This document shows positions 25,739 through 33,230 of a stretch of 64,000 nucleotides of DNA, in pieces; positions within the stretch are counted from its first letter, which is position 1, and each line of letters opens with the position of its first letter. The stretch is from Bacillus sp. FJAT-26390. Its GTDB lineage: Bacteria; Bacillota; Bacilli; Paenibacillales; Paenibacillaceae. The stretch is taken from NCBI RefSeq assembly GCF_001682865.1, contig NZ_MAQX01000032.1, positions 310,001 through 374,000 on the forward strand, read 5' to 3'. Both the position numbers and the translations under genes were made by a program. Under the pieces are notes generated by a model. That model was not told the origin of the DNA. It was given only the letters and a program-made list of their open reading frames with translations, and searched no databases.

Positions 25739-27247
25739 ATGAAAAAAGGTTCGTTCCGCTCCATTCTCATTACGACGATAGCCGTAGCGCTCTTCGCTAC
25801 CGGTCTAATCGGGGATCAAAGAGCAAGCGCCGCAGCAGCCCAAAATGTTGCAGCAGGAAAAACGGCAACTTCCAACGCCACGCTGGTGAATGCATCGCTA
25901 CTTACCGACGGGGTCAGCAACAACAGCAATTCGTTCACCGAGGCTGGTACAGGAAAGAAATACATCCAGATCGATTTTGGCGCGAGCTACTACCTAAACA
26001 AGGTTTTGCTCTGGCATTACTACGCGGATGGCCGGACCTACAAGGATGTTGTCGTTAAGCTGTCAGAAAACGCCGCTTTCAGCAGCTCCACTACCGTATT
26101 CAACAATGATGCCGACAACAGCTCCAGCCAAGGCGCAGGCACCGATGCCGAATACGCGGAGTCCGCTGCCGGCAAGACCATCACCTTTAATCCGGTTAAA
26201 GCAAGATACCTAAGAATCTACTCCAACGGCAGCTACACCAACGCCTACAACCACTATGTAGAGGCACAGGCTTGGACCGTAGACAATTCCTATCGCGAGA
26301 ACAACGTTACCTTTACGAATCCGGAATGGGTGATGTCGCCCCAAACGAATACTTTTATCCAAGACGTGATCACCAAAATGAACAGCTACAAAATCAAATA
26401 CCAAATGATCGACGTCGGCTTCTTCGATCGTGATTCCACAACCGGTCAATACGAGGATGTAGACGGGCAGCCGATTGACGGAACCATGAGCTGGTATGCT
26501 TACGACGAGCTTGAAAACTGGGTAAACAAATCCAGATTGTATGCTCCCAACATGAAGTTGATCGGTGTCGTTAACGGAAACAAGTCGCTGCATGTACAAA
26601 GCGTGCCGTATACGGACAAAAACAATGTCGTGCATACGCCTGCGGTTTCCAAAGCCACGATGCATGATAATATTGCGGCGCATTGCGCGTTTCTCGTCAA
26701 CTATTATGGCCTCGACGGCATCAACCTCGACTTTGAGCCTGTCAGCGCGGGTACGGCAAGCACCGATTACAGACAACTGATCCAAAAAGTAAGAACAGCC
26801 ATCGGTCCAAACAAACATCTTTCCATTGACGGCAATCCTTTCTCTGCTTATATGCCTGACAGCGAATTGGCTCAATTTGGCGCATTGCTCGACATGATCG
26901 TGATGATGGATTACGACACGGCTGATCTGAGCGCTCCCGCTTATCCCGCCAATCCTTCTACCACAAACGCAACAAATTATAAGCTCGCCATTAAAGAGAA
27001 CACCATCCGTATCAGCAACGCCCTGCCTGCAACCTGTGCCTTTATTCCGCTCGGTCCCGGCGATTATACGCTAACTGACTACCATAAAACTTACGAGAAT
27101 GCGCAAAACCATTCCGTTGCCGTCAACGATGCGATTTTGGAAGGCGCGCGAGTAGCAGGCTCCGGCGTTTGGTGGTTTAACAACTCCATGAATAACGCTA
27201 CCGAAACGCAGCAATTTACCGACTACTGGATTAATGGCACACCCTAA
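25739..27247 (+). CDS. Secreted GH18-like glycosidase with one F5/8C domain
   Basis: 502 residues. Signal peptide about 1-32; one F5/8 type C (CBM32-like) domain at about 36-180 (FGASYYLNKVLLWHYY, RYLRIYSNGS); GH18-like catalytic domain about 188-502 with LDGINLDFEP at 325-334 (candidate acid Glu333 and Asp331) and MIVMMDYD ending at 393. Asn329 replaces the first Asp of the canonical D-x-D-x-E. Its catalytic region is strongly similar along its whole length to the C-terminal third of the SLH-anchored protein at 15341-18739, so the two are paralogs with free and wall-bound placement. Preceded by AAAGGAGG and a ROK operator; first gene of an operon with an aldo/keto reductase. Confidence 0.87.
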   Translation: MKKGSFRSILITTIAVALFATGLIGDQRASAAAAQNVAAGKTATSNATLVNASLLTDGVSNNSNSFTEAGTGKKYIQIDFGASYYLNKVLLWHYYADGRTYKDVVVKLSENAAFSSSTTVFNNDADNSSSQGAGTDAEYAESAAGKTITFNPVKARYLRIYSNGSYTNAYNHYVEAQAWTVDNSYRENNVTFTNPEWVMSPQTNTFIQDVITKMNSYKIKYQMIDVGFFDRDSTTGQYEDVDGQPIDGTMSWYAYDELENWVNKSRLYAPNMKLIGVVNGNKSLHVQSVPYTDKNNVVHTPAVSKATMHDNIAAHCAFLVNYYGLDGINLDFEPVSAGTASTDYRQLIQKVRTAIGPNKHLSIDGNPFSAYMPDSELAQFGALLDMIVMMDYDTADLSAPAYPANPSTTNATNYKLAIKENTIRISNALPATCAFIPLGPGDYTLTDYHKTYENAQNHSVAVNDAILEGARVAGSGVWWFNNSMNNATETQQFTDYWINGTP

Positions 27248-27277
27248 ACATAATTGATTCCACAGGAGGCACTACCA

Positions 27278-28273
27278 TTGAATTATCAACCTAGCGAGCA
27301 ACGATACGAGAACATGAAATACAACCGATGCGGCAAAAGCGGCCTTAAGCTTCCCGCTATTTCACTTGGCCTATGGCATAACTTCGGCGACGGGTATGTG
27401 TTTAACAACAGCCGTGAGATGGTCCGCCGCGCGTTCGATTTAGGGATTACCCACTTTGACGTCGCCAACAACTACGGCTGGCCGGGCGGTTCGTCGGAGG
27501 AAACACTCGGCAAAATATTAAAGCTGGACTTCGCTTCGCACCGCGACGAGACGATCATCTCAACCAAAGCCGGCTGGGACATGTGGCCAGGTCCTTACGG
27601 GGATGAGGGCTCCAAAAAATATTTAGTCGCAAGTCTTGATCAGAGCCTAAAGCGTTTAGGGCTAGATTATGTGGACATCTACTATCATCACAGACCGGAC
27701 CCTAACACGCCGATCGAGGAAACGATGGGTGCGCTGGATTTGCTTGTTCGACAAGGAAAAGCGTTGTACGTAGGCATCTCCTCCTATGATGAAGCAGAGT
27801 CCAAAGCTGCGATTGAAGCGCTGAATAAGCTCGGCACGCCTTGTTTAATCCATCAGCCTTCGTACTCCATGCTTGATCGCACCATTGAAGACGGGCTGCT
27901 CGACTTGCTTGAGGATAAAGGCGTAGGCAGCATTGCGTTTTTCCCTCTTGCGCAAGGCATTCTCACGAATAAGTACCTGACAGGCATTCCGGCCGACTCC
28001 AGAGCAGGCAGCGGCATCCGTTTCCTGAAGCCGGAGCATATTACGGAGGATGTCCTCAATAAGACTCGCCAATTGAATGATATTGCTGCCTCAAGAGAGC
28101 AATCGTTGGCGCAAATGGCGATCGCATGGGTGCTGCGCGGCAACCGGGTCACCTCCGCGCTGGTAGGCGCAAGCAGAGTAAGCCAAATCGAAGAAAACGT
28201 GGCGGCACTTAACAATCTGGCGTTCACGCAGAGCGAATTGGATGCCATTGATCGCATTTTAAACGCGGAATAA
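27278..28273 (+). CDS. Aldo/keto reductase, YghZ/Gpr-like
   Basis: About 331 residues. NADPH-dependent AKR fold with FDVANNYGWPGGSSEE, ISTKAG and YYHHRPDPNTPIEETMGAL, giving the Tyr/Lys/His catalytic set; the N-terminal MKYNRCGKSGLKLPAISLGLWH strongly resembles the glyceraldehyde-phosphate reductase YghZ branch. The TTG at 27278, eight bases after AGGAGG, is the likely start; a frame opening at 27254 would begin before that ribosome site. It begins only 30 bases after the GH18-like gene, so it shares its ROK-controlled promoter. Substrate unknown; reduction of a sugar aldehyde is plausible. Confidence 0.87.
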   Translation: MNYQPSEQRYENMKYNRCGKSGLKLPAISLGLWHNFGDGYVFNNSREMVRRAFDLGITHFDVANNYGWPGGSSEETLGKILKLDFASHRDETIISTKAGWDMWPGPYGDEGSKKYLVASLDQSLKRLGLDYVDIYYHHRPDPNTPIEETMGALDLLVRQGKALYVGISSYDEAESKAAIEALNKLGTPCLIHQPSYSMLDRTIEDGLLDLLEDKGVGSIAFFPLAQGILTNKYLTGIPADSRAGSGIRFLKPEHITEDVLNKTRQLNDIAASREQSLAQMAIAWVLRGNRVTSALVGASRVSQIEENVAALNNLAFTQSELDAIDRILNAE

Positions 28274-28320
28274 TTTATGTAAAATCGCTTACCGCTATTA
28301 TTCGCTAGCGCAGCAATAAG

Positions 28321-28367
28321 AGGGGCTGTCTCAAAGGGTCATTGACCTTAAGAGACAGCCCCTTTTT
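28321..28367. terminator. Bidirectional terminator between AKR and UPF0303 genes
   Basis: Stem AGGGGCTGTCTC / GAGACAGCCCCT with inner GGTC/GACC pairing and a plus-strand T6 run, between convergent genes. Confidence 0.88.
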
Positions 28368-28377
28368 TACGAGTTCC

Positions 28378-28854
28378 TTACACTTCCTTGTTCAAAAACG
28401 TCTTTAGCACCGAAATGACCAGCTCATGATCTTCTTGTTCCGAGAGGCCCGCTACCGTTATGGTTCCAATAAATCCTGCGCCATCTACCACGATCGGAAA
28501 AGCCCCGCCGTTCGCCGCGTAATGCATCGGGTCCAGCAGCGCGAACTCTTGCATCGTCATGTTCAGCAACTTCATTCTTGTACCGATCAAATAAGAGCTT
28601 TGGAAAAATTGATTCACTACCCGATTTTTTCTAATGATCCAGCTATTGGCGTCTTTTGTAGCCTGCGGCAATGCCGCGCGAAATAGCTGCAGCTCGCCTC
28701 TGGATATATCGATTGTGACCGGCAGCTTGCTCTCTAGCGCCGCCTCGACGAGCTTCGCCCCCAATTGCAAAGCCGTTTCATTCGTAAAGCTTTCAAAAGT
28801 TAAAACCGCTTCCTCTTTTTTCAATTGTGCCAATAACGCTTCTGTCTCTGTCAT
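28378..28854 (-). CDS. UPF0303 / HbpS-like (GlcG-related) protein
   Basis: 158 residues. Single alpha/beta domain with ELQLFRAALPQATKDANSWI and the Gly-rich block HYAANGGAFPIVVDGAGFIGTITVAGL typical of the UPF0303/heme-degrading-domain family. No signal peptide, so cytoplasmic. Its true biochemical role is unsettled. It is included in this regulon because a copy of the ROK palindrome lies directly upstream at 28882-28912, with no other gene between. Confidence 0.85.
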   Translation of the reverse strand: MTETEALLAQLKKEEAVLTFESFTNETALQLGAKLVEAALESKLPVTIDISRGELQLFRAALPQATKDANSWIIRKNRVVNQFFQSSYLIGTRMKLLNMTMQEFALLDPMHYAANGGAFPIVVDGAGFIGTITVAGLSEQEDHELVISVLKTFLNKEV

Positions 28855-28881
28855 CCTTCAATCACTCTTTTCTCTTCAAAA

Positions 28882-28912
28882 TAATTAATTCGTACACTGT
28901 ACAAAATATATA
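28882..28912. promoter_or_regulatory. ROK operator copy 4 (UPF0303 gene)
   Basis: TAATTAATTC-GTACA-C-TGTAC-AAAATATATA, centred at 28897; the 11-bp core is a perfect palindrome about the central C. It lies 28-58 bases upstream of the UPF0303 start. Confidence 0.8.
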
Positions 28913-29041
28913 TAATCAGAGCTGCTCGCGTCAAGCATTATTTTCCAGCTCATCTGTTTAAGCAGTACTCAGCTCTGCTAGTTAAAAAGTACGTTACGCG
29001 ATTGCCCCACATACAATGGTGGCAACGGAGGTGAATAGATT

Positions 29042-29275
29042 ATGCTTCAAATGCCATGGTATTCGAAGGCTGCAGGACTCGTCGGCCAGCCAGTGGGTGT
29101 ATCGCTTACGAACGGGCAAGGTGTAACGGGGGTATTATGCAGCGTCAGCGGGGGCAATGTGGTATTGCAGGAATATTTGTATCAAAGCCAATTCGCCACA
29201 AAGCAATACCCTTTCAATATGGTTCAAGATATTAATGCTTTCCCTGGGTGCGCTATGCCGGGACCATTCTTCTAA
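29042..29275 (+). CDS. Small conserved-looking hypothetical protein (77 aa)
   Basis: 77 residues starting 9 bases after GGAGGTG. It contains a beta-rich segment (GQPVGVSLTNGQGVTGVLCSVSGGNVVLQEYL) that loosely resembles a small Sm-like or SH3-like barrel, then a Cys/Pro-rich tail (FPGCAMPGPFF). No signal peptide. It ends before a shared terminator. Composition and the strong ribosome site make it a genuine gene; function unknown. Confidence 0.7.
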   Translation: MLQMPWYSKAAGLVGQPVGVSLTNGQGVTGVLCSVSGGNVVLQEYLYQSQFATKQYPFNMVQDINAFPGCAMPGPFF

Positions 29276-29297
29276 AACTCCCCCTATGCGCAAAGAA

Positions 29298-29340
29298 AAA
29301 CGAACCGCCCAAAAGAAAACCGTTGGCGGCTCGTTTTTTT
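29298..29340. terminator. Bidirectional terminator
   Basis: Stem AACGAACCGCC / GGCGGCTCGTT with T7 on the plus strand and an A-rich left flank giving T on the minus strand; separates two convergent small genes. Confidence 0.82.
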
Positions 29341-29343
29341 GTT

Positions 29344-29547
29344 TCATTCCTTCGGCGGAATCTCTGGCGGAATGTCCGGCTTGATCTCAGGGATCACGTC
29401 CGGTTTAATCTCGGGTGTCCTCTGCGGAACAATTTCCGGGACGGGCTGCACAGGCTTAACCTCCGGCGATGCTGGCGGTATGATCTCCGGTTCATTATTC
29501 GGATTAACCTCTAGAATGTCTTCCGGCATATAATCATCAATTAACAT
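29344..29547 (-). CDS. Small Pro/Glu-rich repetitive protein
   Basis: 67 residues, acidic and proline-rich, with repeating EI(K/I)P-type units (PEIKPDVIPEIKPDIPPEIPPKE). No signal peptide or membrane segment, presumably disordered. GGGAG lies about 11 bases before the ATG. The gene has its own terminator, but low complexity makes function and even expression uncertain. Confidence 0.55.
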   Translation of the reverse strand: MLIDDYMPEDILEVNPNNEPEIIPPASPEVKPVQPVPEIVPQRTPEIKPDVIPEIKPDIPPEIPPKE

Positions 29548-29613
29548 GGTTCAACAGCTCCCTTCGCTTATAAGTATTAGTACCCTAATCAGGCCCGAAC
29601 ATAACAATAAAGT

Positions 29614-29640
29614 AAAAAAGAGGAGCCTGGGGGCTCCTCT
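29614..29640 (-). terminator. Terminator of the YesN/YesM operon
   Basis: Stem AGAGGAGCC / GGCTCCTCT with loop around TGGG, followed on the minus strand by TTTTTTACTT, just after the stop at 29646. Confidence 0.85.
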
Positions 29641-29645
29641 TCTCC

Positions 29646-31238
29646 TCATTCCTTTATGCTCGCTTGCCCTTGACTCGCGTCCGATCTAACCTTGATCCGA
29701 TATTCCTGCGGCGAGATTCCTTCCAGCTCCTTGAACACGCGGGAAAACTGCTTGCTGTTCTCAAAGCCGATCGCGCTTCCTATCTCCTGCATCTTCTGAT
29801 TCCCTTCGAGCAGCAGCTCCTTGCCCTTGCGAATACGCACTTTTTTCAGGAACAGCACAAAGCTCTCGCCTGAATGGGCTTTGAACGCTTCGCTGAAGTA
29901 GGAGTAGTTCAAGCCGACATAATTGCTTACGACTGCCATATTGAGCGGCCTGTAATAATTTTGTTCGATATAGGCAACAGCCGCCTTAATCTCCGAATGC
30001 TCGCTGTATGCGGAACGGATGCCTCTAATATAATCATTCACGCTCAGCAGCAGCAGCTCCAAGCTTCTGTAATAGTCATGGAAGCTGCGGAAGTTATCCA
30101 TATTGCCTACTTTGCGGTACAGCTTCAGCACTTCGATCGACTCCTCGCCGTAAATACGAAATACCTCATCGAGCACCTGCTCGTTAATCCGTTTCCCGAC
30201 AAGCCGCAAGTAATGAATATCAACGTCAGGCAAGTCCTCTGTATGGAAGATCAGCTTCAACAGCTCCTGCACCTCCCGCTCCCGGTCGGTTCCCAGCATA
30301 TTGCCAAGCTTGCGAATCTCCTCATCCGGCACCTTGTAGTCCCGCCGTTTCTCCCGGATGTCCTCATGCCGCAGCATCCGGCAATTCGAGTACAGGAACG
30401 AGTATTGCAGCGCTTCCGATGCCTGCTTGTAGCAATGAAACAGTTCCTCGATTTCATTGCCCTCCGCACTGACCCCCATGCGAAGCCCATCAAGCTCCCT
30501 GACGCCTGCCTGCTTGAACAATTCTTCGAACTGCAGCGCGGGACTTCCAATTAGAACAAGCTTGCTCTCGCTATCTAGGAAAGAGACATCCAAAGCCCCG
30601 TTCATCGGCTCAAGCATCTTCTCTACGAGCAGCTTAAACTCTTCTTTGTTCATGGAGTCGCCGCTCTCTGATTTATAGTTCAAGACGGCAACGGTAAACG
30701 GCAGCGTCATCTGATCGAACCTGATTTTGGACTCAAGCTCGGCCATGCCGTCAAAAGAGGGCTCGTCTTGCCTAAACCATTCCTTCAGCAGATTGATGCG
30801 CAGCTGTTCTCGGTACGTATCGCTCACAGCCACTCTCTCGGCTAATTCGGCCTGCGCTTGCAGCGTATTCTCGCTTTTGCGCAGCGACTCAAACAGCTCG
30901 TCCCGCCGTATAGGCTTTAATAAGTAATCTTTAACCTGATATTCGATAGCGGCCTTTGCATAAGCAAAATCATCATACCCGCTTAGTATGATAAATATCG
31001 GCTTCTGCTCTGGCTCGGCCTCCTTGGTGATCCGTTTAATCAGCTCAATGCCGTCCATTATTGGCATGCGAATGTCTGTAATGACGATATCCGCCCGTTC
31101 ATGATGATATTGTGTTAGTGCATCTTCGCCATGTATGGCTGTCCGAATATCGTATAATTCCGGAAACTCTCTTTCAATCATGGTTTTGAGCCCTAAGCGG
31201 ATATTTTTCTCGTCATCGACGATTAGCATTTTCCTCAT
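29646..31238 (-). CDS. YesN-like response regulator with AraC HTH
   Basis: 530 residues. Receiver domain at about 1-120 with phospho-acceptor Asp55 (IVITDIRMP) and Lys105 region (DYLLKPIRRDE); a long helical middle; and an AraC-type double HTH at about 420-520 (AVVSNYVGLNYSYFSEAFKAHSGESF, EIGSAIGFENSKQFSRVFKELEG). It overlaps the upstream kinase gene by 26 bases. It most likely activates the sugar ABC operon at 33231-36854. Confidence 0.93.
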   Translation of the reverse strand: MRKMLIVDDEKNIRLGLKTMIEREFPELYDIRTAIHGEDALTQYHHERADIVITDIRMPIMDGIELIKRITKEAEPEQKPIFIILSGYDDFAYAKAAIEYQVKDYLLKPIRRDELFESLRKSENTLQAQAELAERVAVSDTYREQLRINLLKEWFRQDEPSFDGMAELESKIRFDQMTLPFTVAVLNYKSESGDSMNKEEFKLLVEKMLEPMNGALDVSFLDSESKLVLIGSPALQFEELFKQAGVRELDGLRMGVSAEGNEIEELFHCYKQASEALQYSFLYSNCRMLRHEDIREKRRDYKVPDEEIRKLGNMLGTDREREVQELLKLIFHTEDLPDVDIHYLRLVGKRINEQVLDEVFRIYGEESIEVLKLYRKVGNMDNFRSFHDYYRSLELLLLSVNDYIRGIRSAYSEHSEIKAAVAYIEQNYYRPLNMAVVSNYVGLNYSYFSEAFKAHSGESFVLFLKKVRIRKGKELLLEGNQKMQEIGSAIGFENSKQFSRVFKELEGISPQEYRIKVRSDASQGQASIKE

Positions 31239-33126
31239 TGCCAGACCCCCTCCCCATTAACAGCACCTTTGGAAGAGTAATAACCACCTCAGTGAATTGC
31301 CCTTCTCTGCTGTGCACCTGTAATCCATATTGCTTTCCATAATAAAGCCGAATGCGCTGATGAACGTTGCGCAGGCCGATTCCGAACGCCTGCTTCCCGT
31401 TTTTAACCTGTTCGTCCGTAAGAGCGTTGTTCCAATTTTCGGCATGAATCATTTCATTTAATCGCTCTAGGCGTCCCGCCTCAATCCCCATGCCGTTATC
31501 TCTCAACGTAATGATCACGCCTGCATCCTCATTCTCCGAGACATCAATAATGATGGTACTCTTGCCCTCTTCCACCCCAAGCCAAGCATGCTTAACCGCA
31601 TTTTCAATGATCGGCTGCAGAGACATCTTAAGCACCTCGATCTCCAGCAGCTTCGGGGGAATGCGCAGCTCAAGCTGGATTGGCTCGTCGAAGCGGATAT
31701 TCATAACCGCAATATAATTTTGAATATGCCGAATCTCATCCCGCAAGCTGACATACTCGCCTGACCATTTGAAATTATAGCGCATCATTCCGCCGAGCGA
31801 AGTGAGCGAGTCGGATATCGTCCGCTGATTCTCCATCTCTGCCAGCATCTTAATATTCTCAAGCGTATTGTACAAAAAGTGAGAATCGATCTGGCTATGC
31901 AGCGTGCGCAGCTCAGCCTCTTTCGTCAGCGCTTGCTTCTTCACGCCCTGTGCAATCAATTCGTTAATGGTATGAATTAATTTGTTGAAATGATGGGCAA
32001 GCTCCCCGATCTCCCCGCCTCCGCCGAGCGGCAGCCCGGTAGGCATTTCCCCTCTTCTCACCTTCTTCATCGCCTCCGTCAGGCGGCTTAGGTTTTTGAG
32101 AATAAAGGAATTCATCATATACGTAATAATCGAAAGAAGGCCGATCAATATAAGGTTTGCCGCAATGATCTGCTTCTCCGCTGTAGATATGCGCTCATGC
32201 GCGGTCTGCAAGGACACGACATTCAGAATATGGGCATCTGCCTGCTCAATTGGCGTCGAGACGAGCAGATAAGGATGCTTATTCACGATGAAACGTTTCT
32301 CGTGTAATCCGCGCACGTTCATATCGGCGAATTGCTGCTCAATCGCTTCGCGAAGCTCCGGATTGTGGCCGGCAAACGGCTGGTTGTCGTCCAGATAGAT
32401 AGCCCCGCTGCTGTCAGCAAGCATCATCTGCGAGCCCTCGTCCTTAATATTGGCAAAAGCTTTGGGCGAAAACTGCTTCAGCAGCATTTCCACTTGGATG
32501 ATGCCAATACGCTTGCTCCCGGCATGTACGACGCGCACCAGCGAGACCTTCGGCATTTGGTCATTCACATCGGTCACATAACGGCGCAAAATATCAAAGT
32601 CCTTATCCTTGAACGTCCAAAGCTCCTTGCCATCCAATTGATCCAGCTTAGAGAACCAAGGCTCGTTTTGGATACGGCGCTCATGAAAAATAATCGGCCA
32701 AATTTCCGAAATATGCTCATTGTTCGCATAAAGCCGCAGATGGGCGATATTCGGATTATTGATTTGAATATTGATCATATCGGTAAGAGGCCCCCGGTAC
32801 AAATCGAGCAGCTCCTGAATAGGCAGCTCTTCCTTCGTGGAGATATATTCTAAAACATCAGAATCCGATATCGTGAGCTGGGCGGCAAGCTCCATGGCTT
32901 CAATCTGATTCAAAATATTTATTTTTTCCATCTCCAGCAAGTACTGACCCTGTTTCAAGGTGTCATTGGTATAACTATCCCTAATTTGGCTGAAGAGATA
33001 ATTGGATACCACGATGCTTGGAATTAACAGAATAACGATATATGCGGCTACCAAACGGCTCTGCATGGATCTGCGGCCCAGCCAATTCGAAAAAGATTGA
33101 AGGTACAACCGAAACTTCCTGCCCAT
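31213..33126 (-). CDS. YesM-like sensor histidine kinase
   Basis: 637 residues. Two membrane helices (about 25-47 and 320-340) bracket an extracellular sensor domain; a HAMP linker follows (about 340-395). The His-kinase block is LHSQIDSHFLYNTLENIKML with the phosphorylated His416, and the ATPase has DNGMGIE and GIGLRNVHQRIRLYYG. This family senses extracellular sugars or binding proteins and signals to the YesN partner encoded immediately downstream. Confidence 0.93.
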   Translation of the reverse strand: MGRKFRLYLQSFSNWLGRRSMQSRLVAAYIVILLIPSIVVSNYLFSQIRDSYTNDTLKQGQYLLEMEKINILNQIEAMELAAQLTISDSDVLEYISTKEELPIQELLDLYRGPLTDMINIQINNPNIAHLRLYANNEHISEIWPIIFHERRIQNEPWFSKLDQLDGKELWTFKDKDFDILRRYVTDVNDQMPKVSLVRVVHAGSKRIGIIQVEMLLKQFSPKAFANIKDEGSQMMLADSSGAIYLDDNQPFAGHNPELREAIEQQFADMNVRGLHEKRFIVNKHPYLLVSTPIEQADAHILNVVSLQTAHERISTAEKQIIAANLILIGLLSIITYMMNSFILKNLSRLTEAMKKVRRGEMPTGLPLGGGGEIGELAHHFNKLIHTINELIAQGVKKQALTKEAELRTLHSQIDSHFLYNTLENIKMLAEMENQRTISDSLTSLGGMMRYNFKWSGEYVSLRDEIRHIQNYIAVMNIRFDEPIQLELRIPPKLLEIEVLKMSLQPIIENAVKHAWLGVEEGKSTIIIDVSENEDAGVIITLRDNGMGIEAGRLERLNEMIHAENWNNALTDEQVKNGKQAFGIGLRNVHQRIRLYYGKQYGLQVHSREGQFTEVVITLPKVLLMGRGSGNEENANRR

Positions 33127-33180
33127 TATTTACTCACTTCCGCTCCGTATATCATTCTGTGTTAACATTCCTCTATGCAA

Positions 33181-33224
33181 CAAAAAGCACTCCAGTCCGT
33201 TTCCGGTTCTGGAGTACCTTTCGT
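33181..33224 (-). terminator. Terminator of the second sugar ABC operon
   Basis: Stem ACTCCAG..CCGG..CCGTTTCC-type hairpin: GGTACTCCAGAACCGG pairs with a downstream CGGACTGGAGTGC, followed by TTTTTG on the minus strand. It separates the binding protein gene from the two-component genes. Confidence 0.75.
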
Positions 33225-33230
33225 TACGCG

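Noticed and set aside
26210..26875. 221-residue frame antisense to the secreted GH18-like gene
   Set aside because: Shadow of the opposite-strand coding sequence, with no start signal.
29874..30554. 226-residue frame antisense to the YesN-like gene
   Set aside because: Shadow frame; the sense gene has clear receiver and AraC domains.
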